Assembly (NCBI GenBank): GCA_950295325.1
Contig: OX485806.1
Coordinates: 1,798,001-1,862,000 of the forward strand
Reading direction: 5' to 3'
DNA: 64,000 nt
Origin: Polytrichum commune
Taxonomy: Eukaryota > Streptophyta > Polytrichopsida > Polytrichales > Polytrichaceae
Within the stretch, counting starts at the first letter, position 1, and each line of letters opens with the position of its first letter. Below the pieces are notes generated by a model that worked only from the letters and a program-made list of their open reading frames with translations, was not told the DNA's origin and made no database searches. This document shows, in pieces, positions 36,398 to 49,017 of this stretch. A program made the translations under genes and the position numbers.

Positions 36398-38590
36398 GTA
36401 TCCAACTCCACTCACCAACTTTGTATTACAACTATCTCACCTCATGTGAGCTTCAATGCTTTCTCATTAGACAATTATATTTCATTATCTCACAAAGTTT
36501 CTCTCACTTCTTGTATATCCTAAATAATTATCAATCACACTTTTCTCTCAACTTATATGACTACCTCACCTCATGTGAGTTTCTATGATGCCTCAACACT
36601 TACACAATTGCCTTTCGTTACTACAATTCTCTCACTACTTAGAAATCATCAATAATGTGTCACTTTTTAATCCGAAAGGAAGTGAAGTAACCACGTGTTT
36701 TCCTTTATAAAACTTATATGAGACACCTGGACGATATACAAGTCACATTTTAAGTCTTCCCTGATTGTTTCTCTGGGTTTGTTCATGACCAAAACCTAAT
36801 TTCAAATTTCAATGATAGTGTTGCTATGAATAATATTGGGATGAATAATAACTCTTGCACATAGTGCTAAGAGTATAACTCCACCCACATTTCCAACTTC
36901 AGCTTGAATGTATGAATAATAAACAAATATTACTACTTTATTATGGGGGCTCATGGAATATAAATGACATAGTTCATGGTCATGAAACCGATTCGCATGG
37001 ATAAATCATGCTATGCTTCGAATGTGCTTGCATTCCGTTTTTAGAGTTTGAATGTTGAATCTACCGACAATATTAAAACACATCTCCAAACTCTCATCCC
37101 AGGCTTGTGATTGTTGATTCAAAAAGTAAAGTAAGGCATTCATTAGATTGATGGCAATTTGTGTGAACTCCCCACTTATACTATTATAAACAAAGATGTT
37201 ATTATTTATGCCAAAATACCACAGTTAAAGGATATTAGTTGGTGTGTCTCCAAATATGTTGCCAACCTCACTCGGGGGGTGCACTGTACTAAACATGTAC
37301 GAGTATACGTGAGTGCACAGGAGGGGTATTGATTTGGACCTTGCCGTATTACGTATACATATGGTATACATGTTATAATTTATAGTTATGTACATATATG
37401 GAAGGCCTTTAAAAAATATACAATAATTGTACTTCTATGGTACTGTTACTATACTACATATCATAAGTTTTCATATTGGATGAAATTAGGATTAACGAGG
37501 ATTAACGATTTTCGTTAGCAACCTTATAGGGTAGTATGAACCATGTACAAGGTGTCAAGGTCATATCGGGGAAAGAGGCAGTATTAGGGTTTTGAAATGA
37601 TTCGTTCAACTCAAAGTAACAAGGAGATTGGTTTATGTTGGTATCAAAAAGGGGCTAACAACAAGTGGACATATGATCTTATTGATCATTTGATGGTAGA
37701 CTTAGAGACAATAATTGCATCGGCTACAATGACATATATTGGTGAATCAAATGTTTATGAGTTACATCCGGGAGATGAAATTTTTTTCAATGACTTTGCT
37801 GATGAAAGCTAGGATATTTTGTTATACATATTATAGGGGTTGATTATTGTTCAAAAGTATATTTGTATACTTATGTTAATGACTATATATGAATGGATGT
37901 TTTTTGTGTACACATATTGTCACTTGTATATTTATTGTTGCAATTGTATGTGTATTACTTCATTTCACAAAAAATAACTTGTATATAGGGGGTTTTTAGA
38001 GTATGCAGTGAACGCACGTGATTCTAGGTTTTAATGAAAGGTGCACCCCCCGAGCAACCTCACCGCTGACAAGAAACCGCTAATCGCTCACATGTTACCA
38101 CTCCCCGGTCCGAAGAGACACACTTTCCTTATCCTCTCAATCACTAAAAATAAATAAGATTACAGTACATTTCCGAGACTATGGTCATACAACTTAATTC
38201 TCAAATGTGCATTTGTGTGTCATGTAGACAATTGGAACTCCAAAGTGAACCTCCTTTAATCGCATATAAACATATGTGGCATTTTAAAATGCAAGAAGTC
38301 ATTACTGCAAAAGCCTAATCTTATTGTTTAATCAAAAAGTTCATCTTAGCTCTATAAGTCGTATTGCCCATCAAAATTGACATTTAAAGATACTGCTAGG
38401 GGGAGTACGGGGGCAAGGCCAAAATACACTAACTGCGAGAGGGCAACAGTGCAAGCCCAACCATATGATGTCCCATTAGGACGCAAGCTTTTTATATTAT
38501 GTTGAATTCTCTCATGGTGAGACTGCAACAAGAGTGTGTGGGCACACATTCCATCACCAAGTCTGTCTAAAGCAACTATTGCTCATCTTA
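36398..38590. other. Non-coding stretch with one small unassigned open frame
   Basis: AT-rich sequence without recognisable elements. The plus-strand frame 37597-37812 (71 residues, ATG start, ends DEIFFNDFADES) has a plausible protein composition but no domain that I know and no clear promoter. It could be a small gene, an exon fragment or chance. Confidence 0.35.
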
Positions 38591-38626
38591 ATTCTTTTCC
38601 TTGAAAGAAAGGCTACTGAATTGCAT

Positions 38627-39018
38627 CTACAAGTACTTGGCCAACCTATATCTCCTTTCGGATGAAGCTGTCTTCAAATTTAAGGCTACGTTGCGATTTA
38701 TCTTGCCTTTGTAACCGTTTGAATTCAGTCCATGTTTGACCAATCTATCCCCATCATCAACGGCCGAAAGTGCTTGATGAACCTTTTTCTCAACTAGAAG
38801 TACATCAATTATGTCTGGTAATGCCTGGGCCAGCCTCTCAAACTCTGTAGGTTTTGGATCAGTTTGAGGAAGATTCTTGGCTTGTGTGTCTACTTTAGAT
38901 GTGTTGCTTGCAGAATTTGGAGCACCACTTTCTGTGAGACCACGCACTAGAGCTTCTTGAGACGACAAAAAATTCTTCATGGCAAGTAACTCCCCTTCAA
39001 GATCAGATATTTCTTGTG
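38627..39018 (-). pseudogene. EXO84-like exon (exocyst subunit), fragment
   Basis: The segment follows a usable acceptor (TCTGGCAG at 39019-39026). It reads QEISDLEGELLAMKNFLSSQ, then after a variable linker ALPDIIDVLLVEKKVHQALS, and ends ASSERRYRLAKYL before a stop. This matches the order in plant EXO84 proteins: EISDLEGEL, the PD(I)LDVLLAERRV segment and the ERR.KLA helix, from the N-terminal part of the exocyst subunit that tethers secretory vesicles at the plasma membrane. The preceding and following exons are not visible within several kb, so I call it an isolated or captured exon. It could still belong to a gene with large introns. The identification is from memory of the family pattern. 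Confidence 0.6.
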
Positions 39019-40238
39019 TAGTTCTGCCAGACATAATAGATTGAATTTAGAGAAGAATACAAAAGAAAAAAACTTAAGTACAACAAGACATTACCCAATA
39101 CCGAGATTCTTCCTCATAATGAATATGGCTATGCCATGAGGTAATCTCTTATTGAGCCCTTAACTATGAAAATGATTGTTCAGTGCCTTCGTTTTGAAGA
39201 TGCTAATCTAAGGAATCCATTGCCCACATTTGTCCAATCTGGTAACAACCTCACCAACAGGGCTAGCATTAGACTCAATTGCCAAAAAAAACTTCCACTG
39301 GTCACTAACCCAAATGGACATAGAAACTTCCAAATAGCAAGCAAGAAAAATCTCCTCAGAGGCATTGAAGTATTCTTCACTCCCTTGCCTAATGAATGCA
39401 CACCGTTGAAATTAGGCAAGGGTGTTCAAAGGAGCACTTCACAAAGCAGGAGGCTAAAACAAATAAGAAAAACAATAGTAGCAGCAATTGCAATTTGGAA
39501 TGGGCATAACCATAACCAAAACCAATGCTAGGGTCACGTCGCCTGAAGACAAACATGGTGATTCAAGATCAAATTAGGTTTTGACTTTTGCCATCACTTT
39601 AAGGCAAGATGCTTTCTCGTCATGCATATCCTCTTATACATGCAATAAGAAAAGGAGCTAATGCACCTAATGGATGTGGCATAATGATTGGCATAAACAT
39701 TTTTTTGCATCTCCTAGGCAAATAATTTATTCATATCCTCGCACAATTTTTTTATGCCGTGCCAAAGATACCAATCAATTCTAAGAGTACCAAGGTACTA
39801 AATTCCAACTTTGGAGCTATTAGTGAACATTAACACCCTTATCTTGTTATCCTCGTTCCACACTATGCCATAAAGTTTCCATGTACATTGAAAGTCCAAG
39901 ATTCATAAAAAAAATAACCACATTAAGGCATACGTGATAATAAGACACGATACCTTTTTGCTTATAGACTGGCACTTAAATTGCACATAAGTTTGTGTAG
40001 CAAAATCTTCAGTCTCGAACATGGCCAGTTCTTCATGCAAATGGTTAGCATAGCCATTACTAACAAGAGGAGCCACGGCCAACGCACCATTACGGCCATT
40101 CGAATGAAGTACACTTGAGAACACTCCTCTGCCATTCCGAACCCGGACAAAATCCTTTACTAAGCCCATTACTTCTTCCAAAGCTCCTATAGTGGACCTA
40201 ATCAATATCTCCTCATGTTCATAGCGTTTTCCAGCCTA
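39019..40238 (-). other. Exon-like fragments of unknown origin
   Basis: Two further protein-like stretches lie on minus. 40205-39956 reads RSTIGALEEVMGLVKDFVRV and ends SISKK at a good donor (AAG|GTATCG). About 39411-39200 reads EEYFNASEEIFLACYLE and continues to RLDKCGQWIP before a stop. Neither is assigned. They share orientation with the EXO84-like exon but do not look like EXO84, so the cluster could be pieces of different genes brought together, or a real gene I fail to recognise. The plus-strand frame 39166-39531 overlaps the second stretch and is probably a shadow. Confidence 0.35.
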
Positions 40239-40239
40239 G

Positions 40240-43200
40240 GTGCATTCCAGCTTTAGCCAAAATTGATGTAAATAGCCTACACCCTCCACACATGGTGACC
40301 TCAATCCTTCAAGCACATCTTTCAAAGCTTGAGAGGAATGAAATTTGACCAAGGTTAAGAGGTTGCTCAATGCATTGGGAAATTCTCCCAAACGTCACAC
40401 GTCCCCATGTGGAGTTTCTTCAAGCATGTCAAAGTAAAAAAATTTCTAGAACGTGCTTCAAAGATTAACATAACAAAGAATTGAGTTCCTCCAAGGCAAC
40501 AAAGTTGTTCAATCCAGAGGAAAATTCTTCCACACACTCACAATCCAACATATTCAGCTTTCTCAAGCATTTCAACGTTCCAAATCCCTCCATCATGTGT
40601 TTCAAAGCTCAACATTTTGAGAATCTGAGTTATTCCAAGGCTATGAGATTGATCAATCAACAGGGAAACACTTCCAAAGCCTCACACTCTGACATGTTAA
40701 GCTTTTTCAAACATGTCAACGTTCCAAATCTTTCCGGCACATGTTTCAAAGCTCGACATGTTGAGAAATCAAGTACCTCCAAGGCTATGAGGTTGTTCAA
40801 ACCAGAAGGAAACACTTCCAAAGCCTCACACCCCGACATGTTCAATTCTTTCAGACATGTCAACATTCCAAATCCTTCCGGCACGTGTTTCAAAGCTCGA
40901 CATTTTGAGAAATCGAGTTCCTCCAAGGCTATGAGGTTGCTCAATCCAGTATGAAACACTTCCAAAGCCTCACACTTATACATCTTCAACTCTTTCAAAC
41001 ATGTTAATGGTCCAAATCCTTCCGGAACATGTTTCAATGCTAGACATTTTGAGAAATGGAGTTCCTCCAAGGCTATGAGGTTGGTCTATCCACTAGGAAA
41101 CACTTCCAAAGCCTCACACCCCCACATGATAAGTTTCTTCAAACATGTCAACATTCCAAATCCTTCCGGTACGTGTTTCAAAGCTTGACATTCATACAAC
41201 CAAAGTTCCTCCAACGCGATGAGGTTGTTCAAACCTGAGGGAAACACTTCCAAAGCCTCACACGCCCACATATTCAACTTTTTCAAGCATGTTAATGGTC
41301 CAAATCCTTCCGGCACGTGTTTCAAAGCTCGACATTCATGTATCGAGAGTTTCTCCAAGGCTATGAGGTCGCTCAATCCAGTAGGAAACACTTCCAAAGC
41401 CTCACACCCCCACATTATGAGCATCTTCAAACATGTCAACGTTCCAAATCCTTCCGGCACGTGTTTCAATGCTGGACATTTATACATCCAGAGTTCCCCC
41501 AAGGCTATGAGGTTGGTCAATCCGGTAGGAAACACTTCCAAAGCCTCACACCCCCACATGTTCAATTCTTTCAAACATGTCAACATTCCAAATCCTTCCG
41601 GTATGTGTTTCAAAGCTCGACATTTTGAGAAGTCAAGTACCTCCAAGGCTATGAGGTTGGTCAATCTAGTAGGAAACACTTCCAAAGCCTCACACTCCGA
41701 CACGTTAAGCTTCTTCAAACATGTCAACGTTCTAAATCCTTCCGGCACATGTTTCAATGCTCGACAAATTGAGAAATTGAGTATCTCCAAGCCTATGAGG
41801 TTGTTCAATCCAGTAGGAAACACTTCCAAAGCCTCACACTCCCACATGTTCAATTCTTTCAAACATGTCAACATTCCAAATCCTTCCGGTATGTGTTTCA
41901 AAGCTCGACATTTTGAGAAGTCAAGTACCTCCAAGGCTATGAGGTTGCTTAATCCAGTAGGAAACACTTCCAAAGCCTCACAGTCCGACACGCTAAGCTT
42001 CTTCAAACATGTCAATGTTCCAAATCCTTCCGGCACATGTTTCAATGCTCGACAATATGATAAATTGAGTATCTCCAAGCCTATGAGGTTGTTCAATCCA
42101 CTAGGAAACACTTCCAAAGCCTCACACCCCCACATTATGAGCATCTTCAAACATGTCAATGTTCCAAATCCTTCCGGCACGTGTTTCAATGTTGGGCATT
42201 TATACATCCAAAGTTCCTCCAAGGCTATGAGGTTGCTCAATCCGGCAGGAAACACTTCCAAAGCCTCACACTCCCACATGTTCAATTCTTTCAAACATGT
42301 CAACATTCCAAATCCTTCCGGTATGTGTTTCAAAGCTCGACATTTTGAGAAGTCAAGTACCTCCAAAGCTATGAGGTCGCTCAATCCAGTCGGAAACACT
42401 TCCAAAGCCTCACACTCCGACACGTTAAGCATCTTCAAACATCTCAACGTTCCAAATCCTTCCGGCACGTGTTTCAATGTTGGACATTTACACATCCAGA
42501 GTTCCTCCAAGGCTATGAGGTTGCTCAATCCGGTAGGAAACACTTCCAAAGCCTCACACTCCACAATGATGAGCTTCTTCAAACATGTGAATGTTCCAAA
42601 TCCTTCCGGCACGTGTTTCAAAGCTCGACATTGATGCATCCAGAGTTCCTCCAAGGCTATGAGATTGCTCAATCCGGTAGGAAACACTTCCCAAGCCTCA
42701 CACTCCACCACGTTAAGCTTCTTCAAACATGTCAACATTCCAAATCCTTCCCGTATGTGTTTCAAAGCTTGACATTTTGAGAAGTCAAGGTTCTCCAAGG
42801 CTATGAGGTTGGTCAATCCAGTAGGACACACTTCCAAAGCCTCACACCCCCACATGATGAGCTTCTTCAAACATGTCAACGTTCCAAATCCTTCCGGCAC
42901 ATGTTTCAAAACTCGACATTGATACATCCAGAGTTCCTCCAAGGCTATGAGGTTGCTCAATCCGGTAGGAAACACTTCCAAAGCCTCACACCCCCACATG
43001 ATGAGTTTCTTCAAATATGTCAACGTTCCAAATCCTTCCGGCACATGTTTCAAAGCTCGACATTGATACATCCTGAGTTCCTCCAAGGCTATGAGGTTGC
43101 TCAATCCGGTAGGAAACACTTCCAAAGCCTCACACTCCCACATGATGAGCTTCTTCAAACATGTCAACGTTCCAAATCCTTCCGGCACGTGTTTCAAAGC

Positions 43201-43392
43201 TCGACATTGATACATCCAGAGTTCCTCCAACGCTATGAGGTTGGTCAATCCGGTAGGAAACACTTCCAAAGCCTCACACTCCCACATGTTCAATTCTTTC
43301 AAACATGTCAACATTCCAAATCCTTCCGGGATGTGTTTCAAAGCTCGACATTTTGAGAAGTCAAGTACCTCTAAGGCTATGAGGTTGGTCAA
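40240..43392 (-). pseudogene. Distal LRR array of the kinase-NB-ARC-LRR gene, beyond the first stop
   Basis: The frame of the LRR exon continues after a TGA at 43393-43395 for another 16 complete 48-residue units. These end at TAG (41086-41088). Three more units follow to TGA (about 40657), then badly decayed units to about 40240. Each unit is two 24-residue LRRs, one with LKHVPEGFG and one with CEALEVFPTGL. No frameshift occurs over about 2.7 kb; the breaks are nonsense changes only (GGA to TGA, TTG to TAG, GGA to TGA). Unit types (LDFSKC, LWMYQC/LWMYKC, LNLSYC) recur in mixed order, which shows duplication by unequal exchange. Either the tail is lost from the protein or the whole allele is dying. 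Confidence 0.88.
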
Positions 43393-44079
43393 TCATGTAG
43401 GAAACACTTCCAAAGCCTCACACTCCGACACGTTAAGCTTCTTCAAACATGTCAATGTTCCAAATCCTTCCGGCACATGTTTCAATGCTCGACATTTTGA
43501 GAAGTTGAGTATCTCCAAGGCTATGAGGTTCTTCAAATCAGAGGGAAACACTTCCAAAGCCTCACATTTCTCAATTTGAAGTTTTTTCGAGTGTTTGAAT
43601 CTTGCAATTCCATTTGGCATTTGTTTGAGTGTTTGGCAATTATAGATATTCAAACATTCTAAGAATACCATAGGGGCAGTTTCAAAGATAAAGTGTTCAA
43701 AGTTATCACAATTTGTCAGTGATATGCCTTTGAGACAAGGAAACGTGAATGAACATAATGGATTGAAATCAAGAAAATCACAATTATAGATTTGTAAAAC
43801 ATACATTTGATGTAGAAAGGTTTGAGCAATGTTCCAAAACTTTTTGGCAAAAGTCTTTCGTGGTTTGATAGACTTGTCATTTTCAAGTGACAAGTGGATC
43901 TTCAACCACCGTAGATGGACGGAATGCTTTAGAATATCAAAAAGAACGTCCACATCATCACAATTTTGAACGCTCAATAATCGAAGGTTTGGCATGTCTT
44001 TCATCTCAAAATTTTCCTCATACGTGGACTTATGTTCAAGCCTTTCAAATGACATGCCTTGTACACGTTCTATACGCTG
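43393..44079 (-). CDS. LRR exon, first part, of the kinase-NB-ARC-LRR gene
   Basis: The acceptor is CAAG|CAG|CGT at about 44076-44079, a tandem NAGNAG site, in phase 0 with the NB-ARC exon. The product begins (Q)RIERVQGMSFERL. It then shows degenerate LRRs (MPNLRLLSVQNCDDVD, FPCLKGISLTNCDNFE, FLECLNIYNCQTLKQMPNG) and passes into the regular type (CRALKHVPEGFGTLTCLKKL). It ends at TGA 43393-43395, where neighbouring repeats have GGA. Spliced to the upstream exons this gives a receptor of about 1,170 residues with a short LRR. The longer array downstream was in the same frame before the stop. The LRR part of such receptors recognises ligands and holds the NB-ARC domain inactive. Confidence 0.8.
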   Translation of the reverse strand, partial: QRIERVQGMSFERLEHKSTYEENFEMKDMPNLRLLSVQNCDDVDVLFDILKHSVHLRWLKIHLSLENDKSIKPRKTFAKKFWNIAQTFLHQMYVLQIYNCDFLDFNPLCSFTFPCLKGISLTNCDNFEHFIFETAPMVFLECLNIYNCQTLKQMPNGIARFKHSKKLQIEKCEALEVFPSDLKNLIALEILNFSKCRALKHVPEGFGTLTCLKKLNVSECEALEVFPT

Positions 44080-44643
44080 CTTGCACAAACAAATGACATG
44101 TTATAAATCGATATTTTAATCAATTCATGCTAGTTTGTTTTAAAAAAAACCAATTGGATTTGACCATGATAACATTGAAAAAACAACTAGCTACACATTC
44201 AATCGACACGTATTGGACAAACGTTTCAAAAATGTTCAAATCCGTTCAATTTCCTTGATATATCATCAAGTTTTTTTGGCAGAGTGAGGTGGGTTGTTAA
44301 CCTAAATCTACTTGCAAAATATGGTCGGAACGAGATATTAAACTTGATTGAAACCTACTTCCACACTCGCATTCATTTTTTACAAAATTCATAAGACTTA
44401 TGTACCTTTCCCAAAGATGTATGAATTTGACACTACAACGATTATATTCAAAGACTATTTTATTAATCAATATGTTGGATAACAATTTGTAATGGACCAT
44501 GGAAAACTCTAGTCATGGATACATTCCAATTTTCTCTAGAATAATCAAGAGTTATCTTTTTTACAGTGTATGCATACTCACTTGTGGCATAATTTGATTG
44601 ATTTGTAGTGGAAAACAAAGGGTTGTGTTTGGATGAGACTAAC

Positions 44644-45639
44644 CTTTTGCTTACAATGGTCGGTGAATGTTCCCAAACAAAGATTCATAAGTCGAGTTTC
44701 TTTGAATTCTCCCAGGTTTGCGAGCATACGACCCATGGCACACAATTGATCATGAATTTTCAGTAATCCATCACCATCCACTGTCACGAGTGACTTGTTA
44801 TTTAAATTCTCCAAGGTTTTTTTGGCAATGTTGGCATCAAGATCGGACATCCGAATTATGTCATCCCCCCAAAAATAAAATCCTGGAAGGTGTGGATCTG
44901 GCTTGTTGAAAAAACAAGAGATGTCAATAAACATGTTTTTTTCTCTATCACCTAGCTCATCAAAGCTGATCCTCAGTGTCTTCCATATTTGTTCATCTGC
45001 GCTTCCATCATGTCTAGCCTTCAACAATCTATGCAACGTTCTCTCCCATATTCGTAATCGCCTCTCCCCATGCATGCATTTGCCCATTACCTCCAAACTC
45101 AATGGAAGCCCACCGCAAGCATTCACAATCTTCTCCGCTACATGTTTCAAATAAGGCTCACATGATTGGTCCGTCCCAAAGGCATGCATGGAAAAGAGTT
45201 CCATAGGTTTATCACCCTCAAGGGTTTTGATGTTTACGATGCCGGCCTTGGGTATATATCGTCCAAAAGATTGCCAACCACGAGAGCTTGCAATCAACTT
45301 ACTGCCATCAACATCTTTGAATATGTGATCACCTAATAGTTGATGTAAGTCATTTCGTTCGCTCACGTTGTCTACAACGATAAGAATGTTCTTTGTTTTG
45401 CAAATATGTTCCATCGATATTCTTGCTTCAATCAATGTTTTCACTTGAGGTACCTCTCTCGTATCTTCCAACTTATGCTTGAATATAAAAGTACATGTTT
45501 CTCCCTTGAAGTCACCTACAAAGCATGTCCCATCAAATTGGTGGGAGATATGTACACTTAGAGCATTGGCCAATGTTGACTTGCCGATCCCGCCCATGCC
45601 GACAATCCCCAAACGACCAATTTTTTGCAAGTATTTGGT
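44644..45639 (-). CDS. NB-ARC exon of the kinase-NB-ARC-LRR immune receptor
   Basis: The exon runs from acceptor CGAAAG|ACC (45640) to donor AAG|GTTAGT (44644/44643), both phase 0. It encodes about 332 residues. NB-ARC motifs are in order: P-loop GMGGIGKST, kinase-2 ILIVVDNVSE, RNBS-B GSKLIASSRG, GLPL CGGLPLSLEVMG, RNBS-D MFIDISCFF and IHDQLCAMGR at the MHD position. This is the nucleotide switch of plant NLR receptors, cycling between ADP and ATP forms in the cytosol. The key residues for nucleotide binding are present. The intron before it contains a 16-bp direct duplication (CAAGTATTTGGTCTTT, 45629 and 45651) next to the acceptor; only the proximal copy keeps the frame. Confidence 0.9.
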
Positions 45640-45866
45640 CTTTCGAATTCAAGTATTTGGTCTTTGATACCAATCAATCTCTTAGATCCATTTGTGGTAT
45701 TATTGACCTACAAGAATTCCAACATCCAATCTTAGCTTTATAACATATTACATGCCGGATCATAATATTTTCCAAACTATCCCAAAATCATTGATCTCAT
45801 TACATTGAAATATGATTTGCATACTTTATGTGGCAATGAGCAAAATAATATCAACAACACAATTAC

Positions 45867-47696
45867 CTCATCAAGAATTTGATGTAATGATGGATCATTG
45901 CGTGTATCTTCAGGTGAGCTACCATATTCTCCAATTTTGGGCATAAATCGTAACCATGAGCTAAGGGTCACAAAAACTCGCCACAATAAGACTATTTGAC
46001 AAAAGACACTATAAAGTATTCCCATGAAGTCGGTCCACCATTGCTTGGGATTCATCAACAAATTGTAGCTCCATGATGGTTCCTTATGCTGGAGTATTGC
46101 ATCCATAGGGACTACATTCTTGAACATTGCGCTCTTCAATAACCTTAATGTATTGCAAATGTCAAGAAATGTGGGCCTCTTTGATGGATCCAAAGACCAA
46201 CAATCGTGTATTAATGACTTCAATTCCTTCGAGCAATTTGTTGGTAGTTGTGGTCTCTTGCCATCATGTATACTCTTCCAGTAATCATGGTGTGAAAGTG
46301 CACCAAAAGGTTTTTCCCCTGAAAGAATCTCAAAGCTCGTCATGGCAAAACTAAATACATCGGTTTTAAATTTATTTACTTCCAAACTTCGATTTTCAAA
46401 TGCCTCGGGTGCCATATACCGAAAGGTGCCATAACGAAATTGTCCCGTGGGCACTTGCGGTGATTCTTTTACTTCGATTTTTGATATACCAAAATCAACC
46501 AACTTCACATGCACACATTCAAGGCAACCATCTGATTTTGAGACATCCATGGAAGTCACAACAACATTATTGGGCTTCAAATCACGATGTGCTACCTTCA
46601 TATCATGAAGGTAGCACATTCCGCTTGCAATTTGTAACATAATATCCATTCGAACGGCTTCTGTGATTGAAGCTTTCTTTTCGACCAATAATTTGCACAA
46701 GTCAAACTTTCCTCGTTCCATGACCAACTCAAACTTCTCAATTTCTTCATAAAAAAAACCACAACAAAAGAACGTGATAATGTTTGGATGATTCAATCCC
46801 CCCAATATACTTGCTTCTTTCCATAAAGCTCTCTTGTGTTCAAGGTCTACAACTTCGATCACCTTTGTCGCACTTTCAATGCCTACCCATTTAGTAGGTA
46901 GTACAACACATCCCTTTGTGCATGCTTCACCCAACGGAATACTCAACCTTCCTGAAGACTTAGAATGTGGGTAATCATAAGGGAAAACAATATTATCCAA
47001 TTCTTCACCTCGAGCCAATTGTAGACCTGTCACTCGTCCCAATAGGTATTGTGCAAGTGCACGATCCTCAATTGTGTCGATTGTCAAATGCTTTGAGAGT
47101 CTTTTATGTAGTGAATTTTGGTCCTCTTCAACTTCATCAATGGATGTTGGATAGAATGTCGTACAACTTTGAATTTGAAGAATATTTTGGCTTTGACCTT
47201 GATAACGCATTCGAGATATGTCACACATTGTATGGAAACAACATTCCAAGTCCAAGAGAAGCTCTCTAAAAACCTCTTTGTTGTTTATTTGCAACACTGC
47301 ACCATGGCACCAATCTTCCTTGCAACATTCATCAACCACATTTTTTGCTTTGTCCACAATCCGAATTGAATCTTGTTCAACGTCACTGAACACATTCCCT
47401 CGGGAGCCTTTCTTGATCTTTTGAATTGCTTCCACACCCTTTCGGAAGTTTGCCACCAAATTGTTGCATTGCTTTTCATTCCATAGAATCGAACTTGACA
47501 ATCTCCTCATATCTTCCACGATCTCGAAAGCTTTCTTTATGTTGTTTGACATCTTGGAAGTCTTGCAACAAGAAAATTCGTTGTTTTGATATTTGACTTT
47601 CTGTGTGAAGATTTGCGATGATAATGTCAAGGTTTGCAGCACAAGCCCTATGAATCCAAAAACTTGCGTATCAATGCAATATAAGAGGCAAACCAT
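45867..47696 (-). CDS. Protein kinase exon of the kinase-NB-ARC-LRR immune receptor
   Basis: The first exon begins at ATG 47696 and ends at donor GATGAG|GTAATT (45867/45866), phase 0, giving 610 residues. An alternative start is the Met of MSNNIKKAFEIVEDM, about 48 residues in. Residues 1 to about 190 are helical (bundle-like). The kinase domain spans about 255-510: a degenerate glycine loop (LGEACTKGCVV), the VAIK-type Lys in ESATK (about 278), the conserved Glu in LWKEASILGG, AHRDLKPNN (about 370), VDFGIS (about 401) and YMAPEAF. The catalytic Lys, HRD and DFG are kept, so activity is possible despite the glycine loop. A kinase in front of NB-ARC is the arrangement described for moss NLRs, where TIR or coiled-coil domains are more usual in flowering plants. 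The gene reads away from the 8.8-kb transposon. Confidence 0.9.
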
Positions 47697-49017
47697 TTTT
47701 TCATTATGAGGTGCACAATACTCTTCTGTGTAGACATTGGTATCAAATCATACACGGATCGAAATCATATTGGAATTTGTATTAGTCATATGTAGAAATC
47801 AATTAATTAACATACAATAAATAAGAATACATTGAATAAGTCGGGACATAATGTCCTCCACTCGATCTCAACTATAATATATATTCCTTACAAACATTTG
47901 CCATCCATTGTAAATACGCTCTCAAACTCTATAAACATTTGTTAAGACTTCCCAAATTTAAGCAAAACACTTCAATAAATGTTTCAAATTTGTACATTTC
48001 TTAATAAGTGTATGTATTTCGTGCGTAGGTAACAAATTGTGAGCTCTCTTAAAACTAACTGGTAGTGCACACCTCCTCAACTACATATTTCACATTCTTT
48101 ACTAACTTTTTGTAGATGGTTGTGCATAGTATTGCACAACCCTTCCATATTGATGAATCCAATCCTCACAAACGATGTAATATCACCGCCGACAATGACT
48201 CGTGTGGGGTTAGAAAAAAACACTTGTTCAATTTATTATTACTTTGAAGTGAAAGGAAATGAAAATAAAAATCATTGACCACTATATACCCAAAGAAATC
48301 AAAATTTGAAATGTCACAACTAACAACCTTGGTGTTGAGAAAGTTATGGACATCTTGGAATAGATCAAAAATACCTATGAAGATGGTGTTTATGTTTCAA
48401 TATTGATCTTCAAATTCACCTCCAATCTTTGATGGCCTGCCATCATTCTTCACGGAGTCCCTATAATTTCTATAACAAATGTTCTTGTTTGCTCCAGCAA
48501 AAGCTCTCTGGGAACAACCACTACCCAACTTAGAGCAACAACCAAGTTCCTGCAACCACAAAACCACCACCGACAAAATTGGGAGTTTGCAATCCGAGGG
48601 GTGCTTCCTCAAAGTCCTTTGAGCTTTAGCTTCAACTTAATATACCAAATCATGGATCCAACTAATCGAAGCAACTTTTGAAACGTGCAATAGAGTTGAT
48701 GTTCTTTCCCTCTAACCTATGTTCATCAATCCAGAGTGGAATAACAACTCCTCACGGAACAGTGAACCCCTGCCTCTCACTAAGGTATGTGGGTGTCATT
48801 CGGTTACGTTTCTTGATTGGACCCCTATATTTGATTGGTGTGTGGTTCGGAGAGATCAAAGAACAACTACCATAAAACAAACACATGCTTAAAAGAGATC
48901 GGACTAGCACGACTTCGGATTTTATTAACTACAACACACTCAATAGTGGACACAATTGGGAGGATCTAATATGTCACTCACGAAATCAAGAAACATGCAC
49001 TGCCAGTAACCATGATG
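47697..49017. other. Upstream region of the NLR gene, no further gene supported
   Basis: AT-rich sequence that should include the NLR promoter; no specific element is identifiable by eye. A 71-residue frame on minus (48397-48612) has a Cys-rich centre but no support. Confidence 0.4.

Noticed and set aside
41219-43579. Long plus-strand open frames (up to 471 codons) across the LRR array
   Set aside because: They run antisense to the LRR repeats, repeat with the same 144-bp period and have no independent motif; the minus frame carries the LRR and joins in phase to NB-ARC.
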